NCBI RefSeq assembly: GCF_036226605.1
Contig: NZ_CP109000.1
Span: forward strand, 5,080,501 to 5,144,500
Length of the DNA stretch: 64,000 bases
Reading direction: 5' to 3'
Source: Streptomyces sp. NBC_00704
Lineage (GTDB): Bacteria; Actinomycetota; Actinomycetes; Streptomycetales; Streptomycetaceae
Position 1 is the first letter of the stretch. Every line of letters begins with the position of its first letter. Under the pieces are notes generated by a model. The model saw only the letters and a program-made list of their open reading frames with translations, was not told where the DNA came from and searched no databases. Of this stretch, positions 1-8,179 are shown piece by piece. The translations under genes were made by a program, and so were the position numbers.

Positions 1-1
1 C

Positions 2-991
2 GTGACGATGACCACCGCCGACGGCAAGGCGGTCGAGGGCGCGCTCTCCGCCGACAAGACCAGCTGGAAGCCGAACCAGCAACTGGAGCGCTCCACCACC
101 TACAAGGTGGCCGCCGAGGCGAAGGACTCCGGCGGTCTGGTGGCCCACGAGAACGCCTCCTTCACCACGGTCTCGCCGAACAACAGCTTCATAGGCAACT
201 TCACGCCGGAGGACGGTTCCACCGTCGGCGTGGGCATGCCCGTGTCGATCAACTTCAACAAGGCGATCACGAACAAGGCGGCCGTCCAGAAGGGCGTCAC
301 CGTCACCTCCACCAGTGGTCAGGAGGTCGTCTGCCACTGGTTCTCCACCCAGCGCATGGACTGCCGTCCGCAGGACTACTGGAAGGAGAACTCCACCGTC
401 ACGCTGAAGCTCGCGCTCGACGGTGTGGAGGGCGCCAAGGGCGTCTTCGGCGTCCAGCAGAAGACGGTCACCTTCAAGATCGGCCGCAACCAGGTCTCCT
501 ACGTCGACGCGAAGACCAAGCAGATGAAGGTCACGCACAACGGCGCGGTCGTCAAGACCATCCCGATCTCCGCCGGCTCGCCCGACAACAAGACGTACGA
601 AGGCCAGATGGTCATGTCGGAGAAGTTCAAGGAGACGCGCATGAACGGCGCGACCGTGGGCTTCACCGACGACGACGGCAAGGGCGAGTACGACATCAAG
701 GACGTCCCGCACGCCATCCGCCTCACCAACTCCGGCACCTTCGTGCACGGCAACTACTGGGGCGCGAAGTCCATCTTCGGCTCGGTGAACACCAGCCACG
801 GCTGCGTCGGCCTGTCCGACACCAAGGGCGCCGACGACAAGGGCACGGCCGGCTACTGGTTCTTCACCAACTCGATCGTCGGCGACGTCGTGGTGGTCAA
901 GAACACCGGCGACAAGACCGTGGCCCCGGACAACGGCCTCAACGGCTGGAACATGGACTGGGCCCAGTGGAAGGCCGGTTCGGCCGTCTGA
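2..991 (+). CDS. L,D-transpeptidase (YkuD), 3' part, 5' end outside window
   Basis: C-terminal 329 residues of a cell-wall cross-linking L,D-transpeptidase; the start lies left of the window. Ig-like beta-rich segments occupy about residues 1-155 of the visible part, followed by a YkuD catalytic domain. The catalytic signature is visible: FVHGNYWG, then SHGCVGL with the nucleophilic Cys at about visible residue 268. In this family the Cys attacks a tetrapeptide stem to make 3-3 cross-links in peptidoglycan outside the membrane, and many streptomycete members are lipoproteins or exported. The signal peptide cannot be seen here. The C-terminal tail is rich in Trp and Asn, as in other actinobacterial members. 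A strong hairpin follows the stop codon. Family assignment is secure; the physiological role of this paralogue is not. Confidence 0.9.
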   Translation: MTMTTADGKAVEGALSADKTSWKPNQQLERSTTYKVAAEAKDSGGLVAHENASFTTVSPNNSFIGNFTPEDGSTVGVGMPVSINFNKAITNKAAVQKGVTVTSTSGQEVVCHWFSTQRMDCRPQDYWKENSTVTLKLALDGVEGAKGVFGVQQKTVTFKIGRNQVSYVDAKTKQMKVTHNGAVVKTIPISAGSPDNKTYEGQMVMSEKFKETRMNGATVGFTDDDGKGEYDIKDVPHAIRLTNSGTFVHGNYWGAKSIFGSVNTSHGCVGLSDTKGADDKGTAGYWFFTNSIVGDVVVVKNTGDKTVAPDNGLNGWNMDWAQWKAGSAV

Positions 992-1022
992 CGGACCGTC
1001 GCCACCCCCGCACACAGCTCTC

Positions 1023-1050
1023 CGGCGCCGCCCCCCCAGGGGCGGCGCCG
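1023..1050 (+). terminator. Rho-independent-type hairpin after L,D-transpeptidase
   Basis: Perfect 12-bp GC-rich arms (1023-1034 and 1039-1050) with a CCCA loop, followed by TCGTTTTCC. It sits 32 bases after the transpeptidase stop codon. Confidence 0.75.
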
Positions 1051-1165
1051 TCGTTTTCCGGGCACGGCCGCTTCCCCCGCGGCGCCCGTCTCGCGTTCCC
1101 GCGTTCTCATCGGCCTCTTATCCCGGCCTTATTCAGTCATCACGCGCCGTACCTAGCGTGCGGCC

Positions 1166-2620
1166 ATGTTCTTCACCTACCTGAGGCGCGAACTGCGCCG
1201 CCGCAGAAGAGCGGCCCTCGTCGTCGCCTCCGGTCTCGCGCTCGGCATCGCCCTGGTCGTCGTGGTCTCCTCCGTCTCGTCCGGCATGGGGAAGGCTCAG
1301 GACACCGTCCTGGAGTCCCTGTACGGCCTCGGCACCGACATGACCGTCACCAAGGCCGCCTCGCCCACCGCGAACGCCTCCGACCGTCCGCGGTTCCGGT
1401 TCGACGCCCAGGACGACGACTCCGGCGCGCGGCAGAGCACCGACCGCGTCATGGTGCAGGGCTTCCAGACCCTGCCGGCGGCGACCGTCGCCCAGGTCGG
1501 CAAGCAGAGCGGGGTCTCCGGCGCGGTCGGCGGGCTCAGCCTGCGGGTCGTCAAGATCGACGGCCAGTTCACCCGCGGTCAGTTCCAGCAGAACGGCGGC
1601 ACCACGGGCGGCGGCCAGGGGTCCCGCGGCGGCGGCCGGGCGAGCGGCGACCCGCAGGGCGAAGTGCAGGGCGGCGGCGCGGACTTCGACGTCGACAGCT
1701 ACTCCGTCTACGGCGCCGACGTCACCGAGCCCCGGCTCGGCCCGCTGACCTCCTCCACGATCACCGCGGGACGCACCTTCAAGTCCACCGAGACCGACGC
1801 CACGGTCGCCGTCGTGGACTCCGCCTACGCCAGGACGAAGTCGCTCAAGGTCGGCTCCACGCTCACCGTCAACGGCGTCAAGCTCTCGGTGATCGGCATC
1901 GCCACGGCCGACAGCGGCGACGCCGCCGCCGACGTCTACATCCCGCTGACCCGGGCCCAGACCCTCGCCGACGCGAAGAACAAGGTCACCACGATCTACG
2001 TCGAGGCGTCCGACTCGACGAAGATCGACAGCGTCAAGGCGACCGTCCAGAAGAACGTGCCGGGGACGACGGTCACGACCTCCGCCGACCTCGCGGACAC
2101 CGTCTCCGGCTCCCTCAGCACGGCCTCCTCGCTCGCCGCCACCGTCGGCCGGTGGCTGTCCGTCGCGGTGCTGATCGCCGCCTTCCTCGTCGCAGGCCTG
2201 CTCACCTCCTCGGCCGTCTCCCGGCGCGTCCGCGAGTTCGGCACGCTCAAGGCCCTCGGCTGGAAGTCCGGCCGCGTCATCCGCCAGGTGGCCGGCGAGG
2301 CCATGGTCAACGGACTGCTCGGCGGAGCCCTCGGCATCGCCCTCGGCCTGGCGGGCGCGTACACCGTGACCGCGATCAGCCCCACGCTCCAGGCCCGGCT
2401 CGGCGGCGGTCAGGACGGCCCCGGCGCGGGCGGCGGCTTCGGCGCCGGCCGCCAAGCGGCCGCCAGGACCCTCGACGTCGCCCTGACCGCGCCGGTGAGC
2501 GCCACCACCGTCGCCGTCGCGGTGGTCCTCGCCGTGGGCGGCGGCCTCGTCGCGGGGGCCTTCGGCGGCTGGCGGGCGTCGAGGCTGCGCCCCGCGGACG
2601 CGCTGCGCCGCGTCGAGTAG
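1166..2620 (+). CDS. ABC transporter permease, MacB/FtsX type
   Basis: 484-residue integral membrane protein. A first hydrophobic helix lies at about residues 18-40. It is followed by a large extracytoplasmic MacB-type periplasmic core domain (about 45-315), with a Gly/Gln-rich low-complexity insert near residues 140-165. Three C-terminal membrane segments carry the FtsX-like region (VREFGTLKALGWKSGRVI). The topology of one plus three helices is typical of MacB/LolC-family mechanotransmission permeases, which move substrates or signals across the envelope rather than importing. The cognate ATPase starts 40 bases downstream. The ATG at 1166 has no clear Shine-Dalgarno sequence. The substrate cannot be told from sequence; antimicrobial peptide or lipoprotein export are family possibilities. 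Confidence 0.88.
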   Translation: MFFTYLRRELRRRRRAALVVASGLALGIALVVVVSSVSSGMGKAQDTVLESLYGLGTDMTVTKAASPTANASDRPRFRFDAQDDDSGARQSTDRVMVQGFQTLPAATVAQVGKQSGVSGAVGGLSLRVVKIDGQFTRGQFQQNGGTTGGGQGSRGGGRASGDPQGEVQGGGADFDVDSYSVYGADVTEPRLGPLTSSTITAGRTFKSTETDATVAVVDSAYARTKSLKVGSTLTVNGVKLSVIGIATADSGDAAADVYIPLTRAQTLADAKNKVTTIYVEASDSTKIDSVKATVQKNVPGTTVTTSADLADTVSGSLSTASSLAATVGRWLSVAVLIAAFLVAGLLTSSAVSRRVREFGTLKALGWKSGRVIRQVAGEAMVNGLLGGALGIALGLAGAYTVTAISPTLQARLGGGQDGPGAGGGFGAGRQAAARTLDVALTAPVSATTVAVAVVLAVGGGLVAGAFGGWRASRLRPADALRRVE

Positions 2621-2660
2621 CCCTCCCACTCCACCGAACCCAGACCCAGGAGCGCTCCCC

Positions 2661-3347
2661 ATGTACGAACTCAGAGGCGTCACCAAGCGCTACACCCGCG
2701 GCAAGGACACCGTCCACGCCCTCGACGCCGTCGACCTGACCGTCCCGGACGGCGACCGCCTCGTCATCCAGGGCCCCACCGGCGGCGGCAAGTCCACCCT
2801 GCTCCAGATGATCGGCGCCCTCGACCGGCCCACCGAGGGCGAGATCGTCCTCGACGGCGTCGACCTGGCCAAGCTCTCCGAGGCGAAGCTGACCAAGGTG
2901 CGCAGCGAGAACATCGGCTTCGTCTTCCAGTCCTTCAACCTCATCCCCACCCTCACCGCGCAGGAGAACGTCGAGACGGCGCTCGTCCCGCTCGGCGTCA
3001 GGGCCCGGGAACGGCGCGAGCGGGCCGCCGGGGCGCTGGTCTCCGTCGGCCTCGGCGAACGCCTGCGCCACCTGCCGTCCGAGATGTCCGGCGGCCAGCA
3101 GCAGCGCGTCGCGATCGCCCGCGCGCTGGTCAAGCAGCCGAAGGTGCTGCTCGCCGACGAGCCCACCGGCAACCTCGACGAGAGCATGCGCGACGAGATC
3201 ATGGACGTGCTGCACCGCATGTGGGAGGAGCACGGGCTGACCTTCGTCATGGTCACCCACGACTCCGCGATCGCGAGGAAGGCCCCCCGGGTCGCGACCA
3301 TCCGCAAGGGCAGGATCACGGTCAAGGAGAACGCCCCGTCCGCCTGA
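2661..3347 (+). CDS. ABC transporter ATP-binding protein, MacB/LolD type
   Basis: 228-residue ATPase that would power the permease immediately upstream. Visible motifs are Walker A GPTGGGKST (the usual Ser/Asn is replaced by Thr after GP), Q-loop FVFQSFNLIPTLTAQENV, signature MSGGQQQRVAIARAL, Walker B VLLADEPTGNLD and switch His in VMVTHD. The LIPTLTAQENVE and DEPTGNLD strings are characteristic of the LolD/MacB ATPase family. The length is normal for a stand-alone nucleotide-binding subunit. An AGGAG ribosome-binding site precedes the ATG by 8 bases, supporting this start. It is most likely co-transcribed with the upstream permease gene. Confidence 0.93.
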   Translation: MYELRGVTKRYTRGKDTVHALDAVDLTVPDGDRLVIQGPTGGGKSTLLQMIGALDRPTEGEIVLDGVDLAKLSEAKLTKVRSENIGFVFQSFNLIPTLTAQENVETALVPLGVRARERRERAAGALVSVGLGERLRHLPSEMSGGQQQRVAIARALVKQPKVLLADEPTGNLDESMRDEIMDVLHRMWEEHGLTFVMVTHDSAIARKAPRVATIRKGRITVKENAPSA

Positions 3348-3424
3348 CCGGCCACCGCCGCCCGGACCGCCGCCGCCCCGGCCGCCGCCTCCCGGCCGCC
3401 CCCGCCCGTTCACTGAGACGTGAG

Positions 3425-3464
3425 GGAACGCCCGCCGGAAGAGCAGCCTCCGGCGGGCCGTTCC
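3425..3464. terminator. Hairpin between convergent genes
   Basis: Inverted repeat with 9-bp perfect inner arms (3431-3439 and 3449-3457) that extends by six more pairs across a single-base bulge. It lies between the converging ABC ATPase gene and the MmyB-type regulator gene and could serve both strands. Confidence 0.6.
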
Positions 3465-3492
3465 TGCCCGAGCACCGGGCTGCCGCACGCTC

Positions 3493-4395
3493 TCAGGCGG
3501 ACGGCGCCCGCGACCCCGCCCGGGTGGCGTCGGCGCCCCAGCTCGCCAGCAGCCGCAGCGCCTCCGCCGACGCCGACCCCGGCTCCGCGTGATAGGTCAC
3601 CAGCACCTGCTCACTGCCGTCCGACAGCCTGAACCCCTCGAAGTTCAGGGAGAGATCGCCCACCAGCGGATGCGTCATGCGCTTCACGCCGTGATTCTTC
3701 TCCTTGACGTCGTGCGTCGCCCACAGCCGCCGGAAGTCCTCGCTCTTCACCGACAACTCGCCCACCAGCGCGGACAGTCGCGGATCGTCCGGATGGCAGC
3801 CCGCCTCCATGCGCAGGACGCACACGATGTCGATCGCCTTCTGCTCCCAGTCCACGAACAGGTCGTGGTAGTCCGGGCGCAGAAACGTCAGCCGCGCCCA
3901 GTTGCGCTCCGCCACCGGCAGCTCGCCCCAGTCGCCGAAGAGCGCCGCCGCCATCCGGTTCCACGCGAGGATCTCCGAACGCCGCCCGATGACGTACGCC
4001 GGCACCGCGTCCATCGCGTCCAGCAACTGCTGCAACGCCGGCCGCGCCTGCGGGGACCGCGCCGTCTGCTTCTTCTTCTGCTTCGGCTTCGCGAGGTGCG
4101 TGAGATGGGCGTGCTCGGCGTCCGTCAGCCGCAGGGCGCGCGCGATGGCGTCCAGCACCTCCGACGACACGTTGCGCCCGTTGCCCTGCTCCAGGCGCGT
4201 GTAGTACGCCACCGAGACCCCGGCCAGCTGCGCCAGCTCCTCCCGCCGCAGCCCCGGCACCCTGCGGTGCCGGCCGAAGTCGGGCAGCCCCACGTCCTCC
4301 GGCTTGAGCCGGGCCCGCCGGGTGCGAAGGAACTCGCTCAGTTCGGCACGCCGGTCCAGCGAGGCGCCGGAGGCGGGTTCGGGGCGTTCGTCCAT
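3493..4395 (-). CDS. XRE-family transcriptional regulator with MmyB-type ligand-binding domain
   Basis: 300-residue cytoplasmic DNA-binding protein. An XRE-type helix-turn-helix occupies about residues 40-95 (REELAQLAGVSVAYYTRLEQGN). An MmyB-like ligand-binding domain follows (about 115-290), recognisable by VPAYVIGRRSEILAWNRMA, the WARLTFL stretch, and a C-terminal HPLVGDLSLNFE block. A short Lys/Gln-rich linker separates the two. In this family the C-terminal domain is thought to bind a small hydrophobic ligand; genes of this type often sit divergent from an oxidoreductase gene that they control. Here the neighbour is a zinc alcohol dehydrogenase whose start is 176 bases away, so regulation of that gene is a reasonable inference. 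Confidence 0.88.
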   Translation of the reverse strand: MDERPEPASGASLDRRAELSEFLRTRRARLKPEDVGLPDFGRHRRVPGLRREELAQLAGVSVAYYTRLEQGNGRNVSSEVLDAIARALRLTDAEHAHLTHLAKPKQKKKQTARSPQARPALQQLLDAMDAVPAYVIGRRSEILAWNRMAAALFGDWGELPVAERNWARLTFLRPDYHDLFVDWEQKAIDIVCVLRMEAGCHPDDPRLSALVGELSVKSEDFRRLWATHDVKEKNHGVKRMTHPLVGDLSLNFEGFRLSDGSEQVLVTYHAEPGSASAEALRLLASWGADATRAGSRAPSA

Positions 4396-4571
4396 GTCGT
4401 CCAGTATTCACGGTCGTACGCACAGCATCCTGACCCCGCCAGTAGTAGGCACAGCGGACATACGCAAAGGCGTGACCTGGGTGAATGCCGGGAGACGGGG
4501 CAGGCTGGCTGCCGTGCCCGGTTCGGAAGGCAGGCCGGACACGAAGCAACCCCCGCTAGGAGACCCCCGGC

Positions 4572-5615
4572 ATGACCACCACCGTCGCCGCGTACGCCGC
4601 TCCCACCGCCAAGGCTCCCCTGGAGCGCACGACCATCGAACGCCGTTCAGTCCGCGAGTTCGACGTCCTGATCGACATCGAGTTCGCCGGCATCTGCCAC
4701 TCCGACATCCACCAGGCCAGGGAGGGCTGGGGCGAGGCGATCTTCCCGATGGTGCCCGGCCACGAGATCGCGGGCGTCGTCTCCGAGGTCGGCCCGGGCG
4801 TCACCGGGTTCGCCGTCGGCGACCGGGTCGGCGTCGGCTGCCTCGTCGACTCCTGCCGCGAGTGCGACAGCTGCAAGGCCGGTCAGGAGCAGTACTGCAC
4901 CGCGGGCAGCGTCGCCACCTACAACGCCGTCGGCAAGGACGGCGAGCCCACCTACGGCGGCTACGCCCAGAAGATCGTCGTCGACGAGAACTTCGTGGTC
5001 CGCATCCCCGACGGCCTCGCCCTCGACGTCGCCGCCCCGCTGCTGTGCGCCGGCATCACCACGTACTCCCCGCTCAAGCGGTGGAACGCCGGCCCCGGCA
5101 AGAAGGTCGCCGTCCTCGGCATGGGCGGCCTCGGCCACATGGCGGTCAAGATCGCCCACGCGCTCGGCGCCGAGGTGACCGTCCTGTCCCAGTCGCTGCG
5201 CAAGAAGGACGACGGCCTGAAGCTGGGCGCCGACCACTACTACGCCACCAGCGACGAGAAGACCTTCCAGGAGCTGAGCGGCTCCTTCGACCTCATCCTC
5301 TCGACGGTCTCGGCCCCGCTCGACTTCAACGCCTACCTGTCGCTGCTGAAGGCCGAGGGCGCGCTGGTGAACGTGGGCGCCCCCGAGGAGCCGATCACCC
5401 TCAGCCTCTTCTCGGTAATCGGCGGCGGCAAAACCCTCGCCGGCTCCATGATCGGCGGCATCGCGGAGACCCAGGAGATGCTGGACTTCTGCGCCGAGCA
5501 CGGCCTGGGCGCCGAGATCGAGCTGATAGGCGCCCACGAGATCAACGACGCCTACGAGCGCGTGGTCGCCAGCGACGTCCGCTACCGGTTCGTGATCGAC
5601 GCGTCGACGATCTGA
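4572..5615 (+). CDS. Zinc-dependent alcohol dehydrogenase (CAD/YahK-like)
   Basis: 347-residue medium-chain dehydrogenase/reductase that would interconvert an alcohol and aldehyde with NAD(P). The catalytic zinc site is visible as GICHSD and GHEIAG. The structural zinc loop has four Cys in the GCLVDSCRECDSC region and just after it. The nucleotide-binding motif is VLGMGGLGHMAVKIAHALGA. GMGGLGH and a following LSQSLRKKDDGLKLGADHYY are typical of the cinnamyl-alcohol-dehydrogenase/YahK group, many of which prefer NADPH and act broadly on aldehydes. An AGGAG-like site (in gctaggagaccc) precedes the ATG. It is divergent from the MmyB-type regulator gene, which may control it. The physiological substrate is unknown. 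Confidence 0.9.
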   Translation: MTTTVAAYAAPTAKAPLERTTIERRSVREFDVLIDIEFAGICHSDIHQAREGWGEAIFPMVPGHEIAGVVSEVGPGVTGFAVGDRVGVGCLVDSCRECDSCKAGQEQYCTAGSVATYNAVGKDGEPTYGGYAQKIVVDENFVVRIPDGLALDVAAPLLCAGITTYSPLKRWNAGPGKKVAVLGMGGLGHMAVKIAHALGAEVTVLSQSLRKKDDGLKLGADHYYATSDEKTFQELSGSFDLILSTVSAPLDFNAYLSLLKAEGALVNVGAPEEPITLSLFSVIGGGKTLAGSMIGGIAETQEMLDFCAEHGLGAEIELIGAHEINDAYERVVASDVRYRFVIDASTI

Positions 5616-6073
5616 CGCTCCGCTGGTTCGAGGGCTCGTTGGTTGGGGGCCTGTCGGTCTGTGGCCCGGCGGTCCGAGGCCTGGCGGTGCACCGTTGCCG
5701 GGGCGACGAGACCGACGGCCGCAGGCGGGTCCGCGTCCGCGTCCAGGCGCGTGGGCGGGGGCGCGGGCCGGTCGTCCCGGCCAGGGAACCGACAGGGCTC
5801 CCGGAGCACGCCTCCGGGGGCCCTGCGCCGTCCGCCCACGGCGGTTGGGGCGCGGGCGACGGCACGGGCGGACGCCGTTGCGCGGGGCCGGGGCTGGGAC
5901 TGACGCCGGGCGCGGGCCCGGCAGTTGGGGCGGACGCCGGGGCCGGAGGCCGGGGCCGGAGGCCTGGCCGGACGCCGTGGGCGGCGCGGGGGCGGTTCGG
6001 GCGGAGGGCGGTGGGCGGGTCAGCGGGGCCGGGGGTCGTGCGCGGGTCAGCGGAACCGGAGGCCGTGGGCGGG
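5616..6073. other. Intergenic spacer between convergent genes
   Basis: 458 bases with no convincing gene. The open frames here have repetitive Arg/Gly/Pro translations and no start signals. It contains a long hairpin (5793-5825) and most of three 27-base tandem repeats that run into the end of the following minus-strand gene. Confidence 0.6.
5793..5825. terminator. Long hairpin between convergent genes
   Basis: 14-nt arms (5793-5806 and 5812-5825), complementary apart from one T-G pair, with a 5-nt loop. It lies between the converging alcohol dehydrogenase and S51-like peptidase genes and is a likely bidirectional terminator. Confidence 0.6.
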
Positions 6074-6085
6074 TCAGTGGGGGAC
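6016..6085. repeat. Three tandem copies of a 27-bp repeat
   Basis: The string cgggtcag recurs at 6016, 6043 and 6070, an exact 27-base spacing. Neighbouring bases are also similar (ggg/cgg-rich with ccggaggccg). The last copy overlaps the 3' end of the S51-like gene. Since 27 is a multiple of three, copy-number change would keep frame. Confidence 0.7.
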
Positions 6086-6847
6086 GGGGAAGGACTCCCC
6101 GTGGCCGTAGGACCGTACGACGACCCCGCCGCCCGGAGCCGGGCGCAGGGAGTGGGCCCGGCCGAGCCCCGCCACCCGCGCGCGCCCGTCCGCGACCTCG
6201 ACCAGGGTGTTCTCGTCGACGGCCACCGCGTGCGCGAGCCGCCCGCCGGCCACGAGGGCGGCCGGCCGGCCCGACGTGCCCCACTGCGCGGCGTGCACGT
6301 CCACCCCGAACGGCACCAGCCCCAGCCCGGCCCGTGCCTCGACCTCCTCCAGATCCTCGGCGGCGTCCGGCGGGCACACGGGGACCCCGTCCACCAGCCA
6401 CCCCCCGACCACCGCGTCCCGCGCCGCGATCACGGCCCCGGCCGAGAACCCGGCGTACGGCAGGCCCAGCGAGGCGAGCGCCCGGCCCGCGCCCCCGGCG
6501 AACGCCTCCTGATAGGCGGGCGTCAGCCCGCCGCACATGAACACCCCGTCCACGGCCTCGGGCAGCGCTGCGGCGTCGAACGGCCGCCCGACCGGCAGCA
6601 GCAGCGGCACGGGCGCGCACGCCCCCGCCCGGCGCAGCGCGCCGTCGTACCGGCCGAACTCCGCGGCCCCGTCGCCCTCGTCGACGAGTACGCACAGGAC
6701 GCGTGGAACGGCCCCCGCACCGCCGCCCGAACGCCCCGCCGCCGCCCGGAGGAACGGCCCGTGGACGACGTCCGCCACGGACTCGTCCCAGCCGCCGCCG
6801 ACCAGGAACACGGGCGCGGGGCCCCCGGCGCTCGCTCCGCCGCTCAT
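6074..6847 (-). CDS. Peptidase S51-like / class I glutamine amidotransferase-like protein
   Basis: 257-residue soluble protein with the fold features of peptidase S51 and cyanophycinase-like enzymes. It has an N-terminal glycine-rich strand-turn (FLVGGGWD), the oxyanion-region motif FMCGGLTPAYQEAF, and a nucleophile elbow YAGFSAGAVIAARD with the putative catalytic Ser at about residue 135. Family members are serine peptidases (dipeptidase E, cyanophycinase), but the substrate here is unknown. Its ATG overlaps the stop of the beta-lactamase-like gene upstream in an ATGA arrangement, so the two are translationally coupled and probably act in the same process. The 3' end runs into a 27-base tandem repeat. 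Confidence 0.78.
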   Translation of the reverse strand: MSGGASAGGPAPVFLVGGGWDESVADVVHGPFLRAAAGRSGGGAGAVPRVLCVLVDEGDGAAEFGRYDGALRRAGACAPVPLLLPVGRPFDAAALPEAVDGVFMCGGLTPAYQEAFAGGAGRALASLGLPYAGFSAGAVIAARDAVVGGWLVDGVPVCPPDAAEDLEEVEARAGLGLVPFGVDVHAAQWGTSGRPAALVAGGRLAHAVAVDENTLVEVADGRARVAGLGRAHSLRPAPGGGVVVRSYGHGESFPVPH

Positions 6848-8013
6848 GCGCGCAGTCCCTTCAGTCCGTCGTAGGCGGCCATCAGCATCTCCATGCCCCG
6901 GGTGTCCGCCGCGGGTTCACGCATCTGGTTGGTCACGTACGCCACCGCCACACGCGACTCGGGCTCGATCATGACCGTCGAGCCGCCCCAGCCGCCCCAC
7001 CCGTAGGTGCCGCCGAAGCGGCCGTAGCCGAGGCCCCAGCTGACCGGCATGCCGAGACGGCGGTCCTGGCCGGCGAACTGCTCCGCCCAGGCGCGCTCGC
7101 ACCCGGCGCGGGACAGCAGCCGCACCCCGCCCACCGAGCCGCCGCAGGCGGGCACCGACTGGACCAGGGCGACCGAGCGGGCGTTGCCGAAGCCGCTCGC
7201 GGCGGGGATCTGCGCCCGCCGCCAGGCCGCACTGTTGCCGTCCCGCACCCGCAGAGCGGTGGGGGCGGGGGCGGCGGACGAGGCGGGGGAGGTGGATGGG
7301 GCCGGTGTGTCGGCGTGCGCCCCGGCCTCGGAGGCCGGAGCCGAAGTGGCGGCCGCGCCCGCGGTGTAGTCCTCGTCCCGGGAGGGCGGCGGGACCGCCG
7401 GGGCCACCCGGGGGTCGTCGCGCTCCGGCAGCCCCATGTGGAAGTCCGCGCCCAGCGGGCCCGCGATCTCGTCGGCGAAGAACTCGCCCGGCATCCGGCC
7501 CGTGATCCGCCGGACGACCTCGCCGACCAGGAACCCCTGGGTGAGCGAGTGGTACCCGGCCGCGCTGCCCGGCTCCCACTGCGGCGCCTGCGCGGCCAGC
7601 CGCGCCGTGGCCGTCGGCCAGTCGTACAGCTCCGCCACCGGCCAGACCCAGTCGGGCAGCCCCGCGGTGTGCGAGAGCACGTGCCGGACGAGCACGCCCT
7701 CCTTGCCCGCCGCGGCGAACTCCGGCCAGTACCGGGCCACCGGCGCGTCCACGTCCAGCTCTCCGCGGTCCGCCAGCACCAGCGCGCACAGCGCCGTCAT
7801 CGTCTTCGTGACGGACCAGACGTTGACGAGGGTGTCGCGCCGCCAGGGAACCGTGCGCCCGGCGTCGGCGAAGCCGCCCCAGACGTCGACCACCGGCTCG
7901 CCGTCCACGAACACGGCCACCGAGCCGCCGGCGTCCCCCTCGTCCAGCGCCACGGCCAGCGCGGCGGGCACCGCGGCGAAAAGATCGTCGTACGACCCCT
8001 GAATGTCAGCCAT
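6844..8013 (-). CDS. Serine hydrolase, class C beta-lactamase / esterase family
   Basis: 389-residue serine hydrolase. The SxxK motif is SVTK with nucleophile Ser at about residue 67 and Lys at about 70, and the second motif is Tyr-His-Ser (GYHSLTQGFLVGEVV). Proteins of this family (EstB, PBP4*-like, class C beta-lactamase-like) usually act as esterases or D-aminopeptidases rather than true antibiotic hydrolases. No signal peptide is visible, suggesting cytoplasmic location. An Ala/Pro/Ser/Thr-rich low-complexity insert separates the two halves at about residues 230-275. The start at 8013 (MADIQGSYDD) is chosen because the homologous fold begins there; an upstream in-frame ATG at 8100 would add 29 Arg/Pro-rich residues unlike the family. 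It overlaps the S51-like gene by four bases. Confidence 0.85.
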   Translation of the reverse strand: MADIQGSYDDLFAAVPAALAVALDEGDAGGSVAVFVDGEPVVDVWGGFADAGRTVPWRRDTLVNVWSVTKTMTALCALVLADRGELDVDAPVARYWPEFAAAGKEGVLVRHVLSHTAGLPDWVWPVAELYDWPTATARLAAQAPQWEPGSAAGYHSLTQGFLVGEVVRRITGRMPGEFFADEIAGPLGADFHMGLPERDDPRVAPAVPPPSRDEDYTAGAAATSAPASEAGAHADTPAPSTSPASSAAPAPTALRVRDGNSAAWRRAQIPAASGFGNARSVALVQSVPACGGSVGGVRLLSRAGCERAWAEQFAGQDRRLGMPVSWGLGYGRFGGTYGWGGWGGSTVMIEPESRVAVAYVTNQMREPAADTRGMEMLMAAYDGLKGLRA

Positions 8014-8179
8014 GACGCCATCTAGCCCCCGCGACGCCGCCCCCGGCAACCGAGATTCCCGCGGGGCGGCAGCGTACGGCTTCCGGCGCGGCGGTGCCAC
8101 GGCCCCCGGCGAGGGGCCGCGGGGGCCGCGGAAGGGCCGCAGGAGGCGGCGAGGGCAGCGGGGGGCAGCGGGGGGCTCG

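Noticed and set aside
4304..6874. 856-residue plus-strand frame overlapping the alcohol dehydrogenase
   Set aside because: Arg/Gly/Pro-rich translation in a shifted frame relative to the real gene, with no domain.
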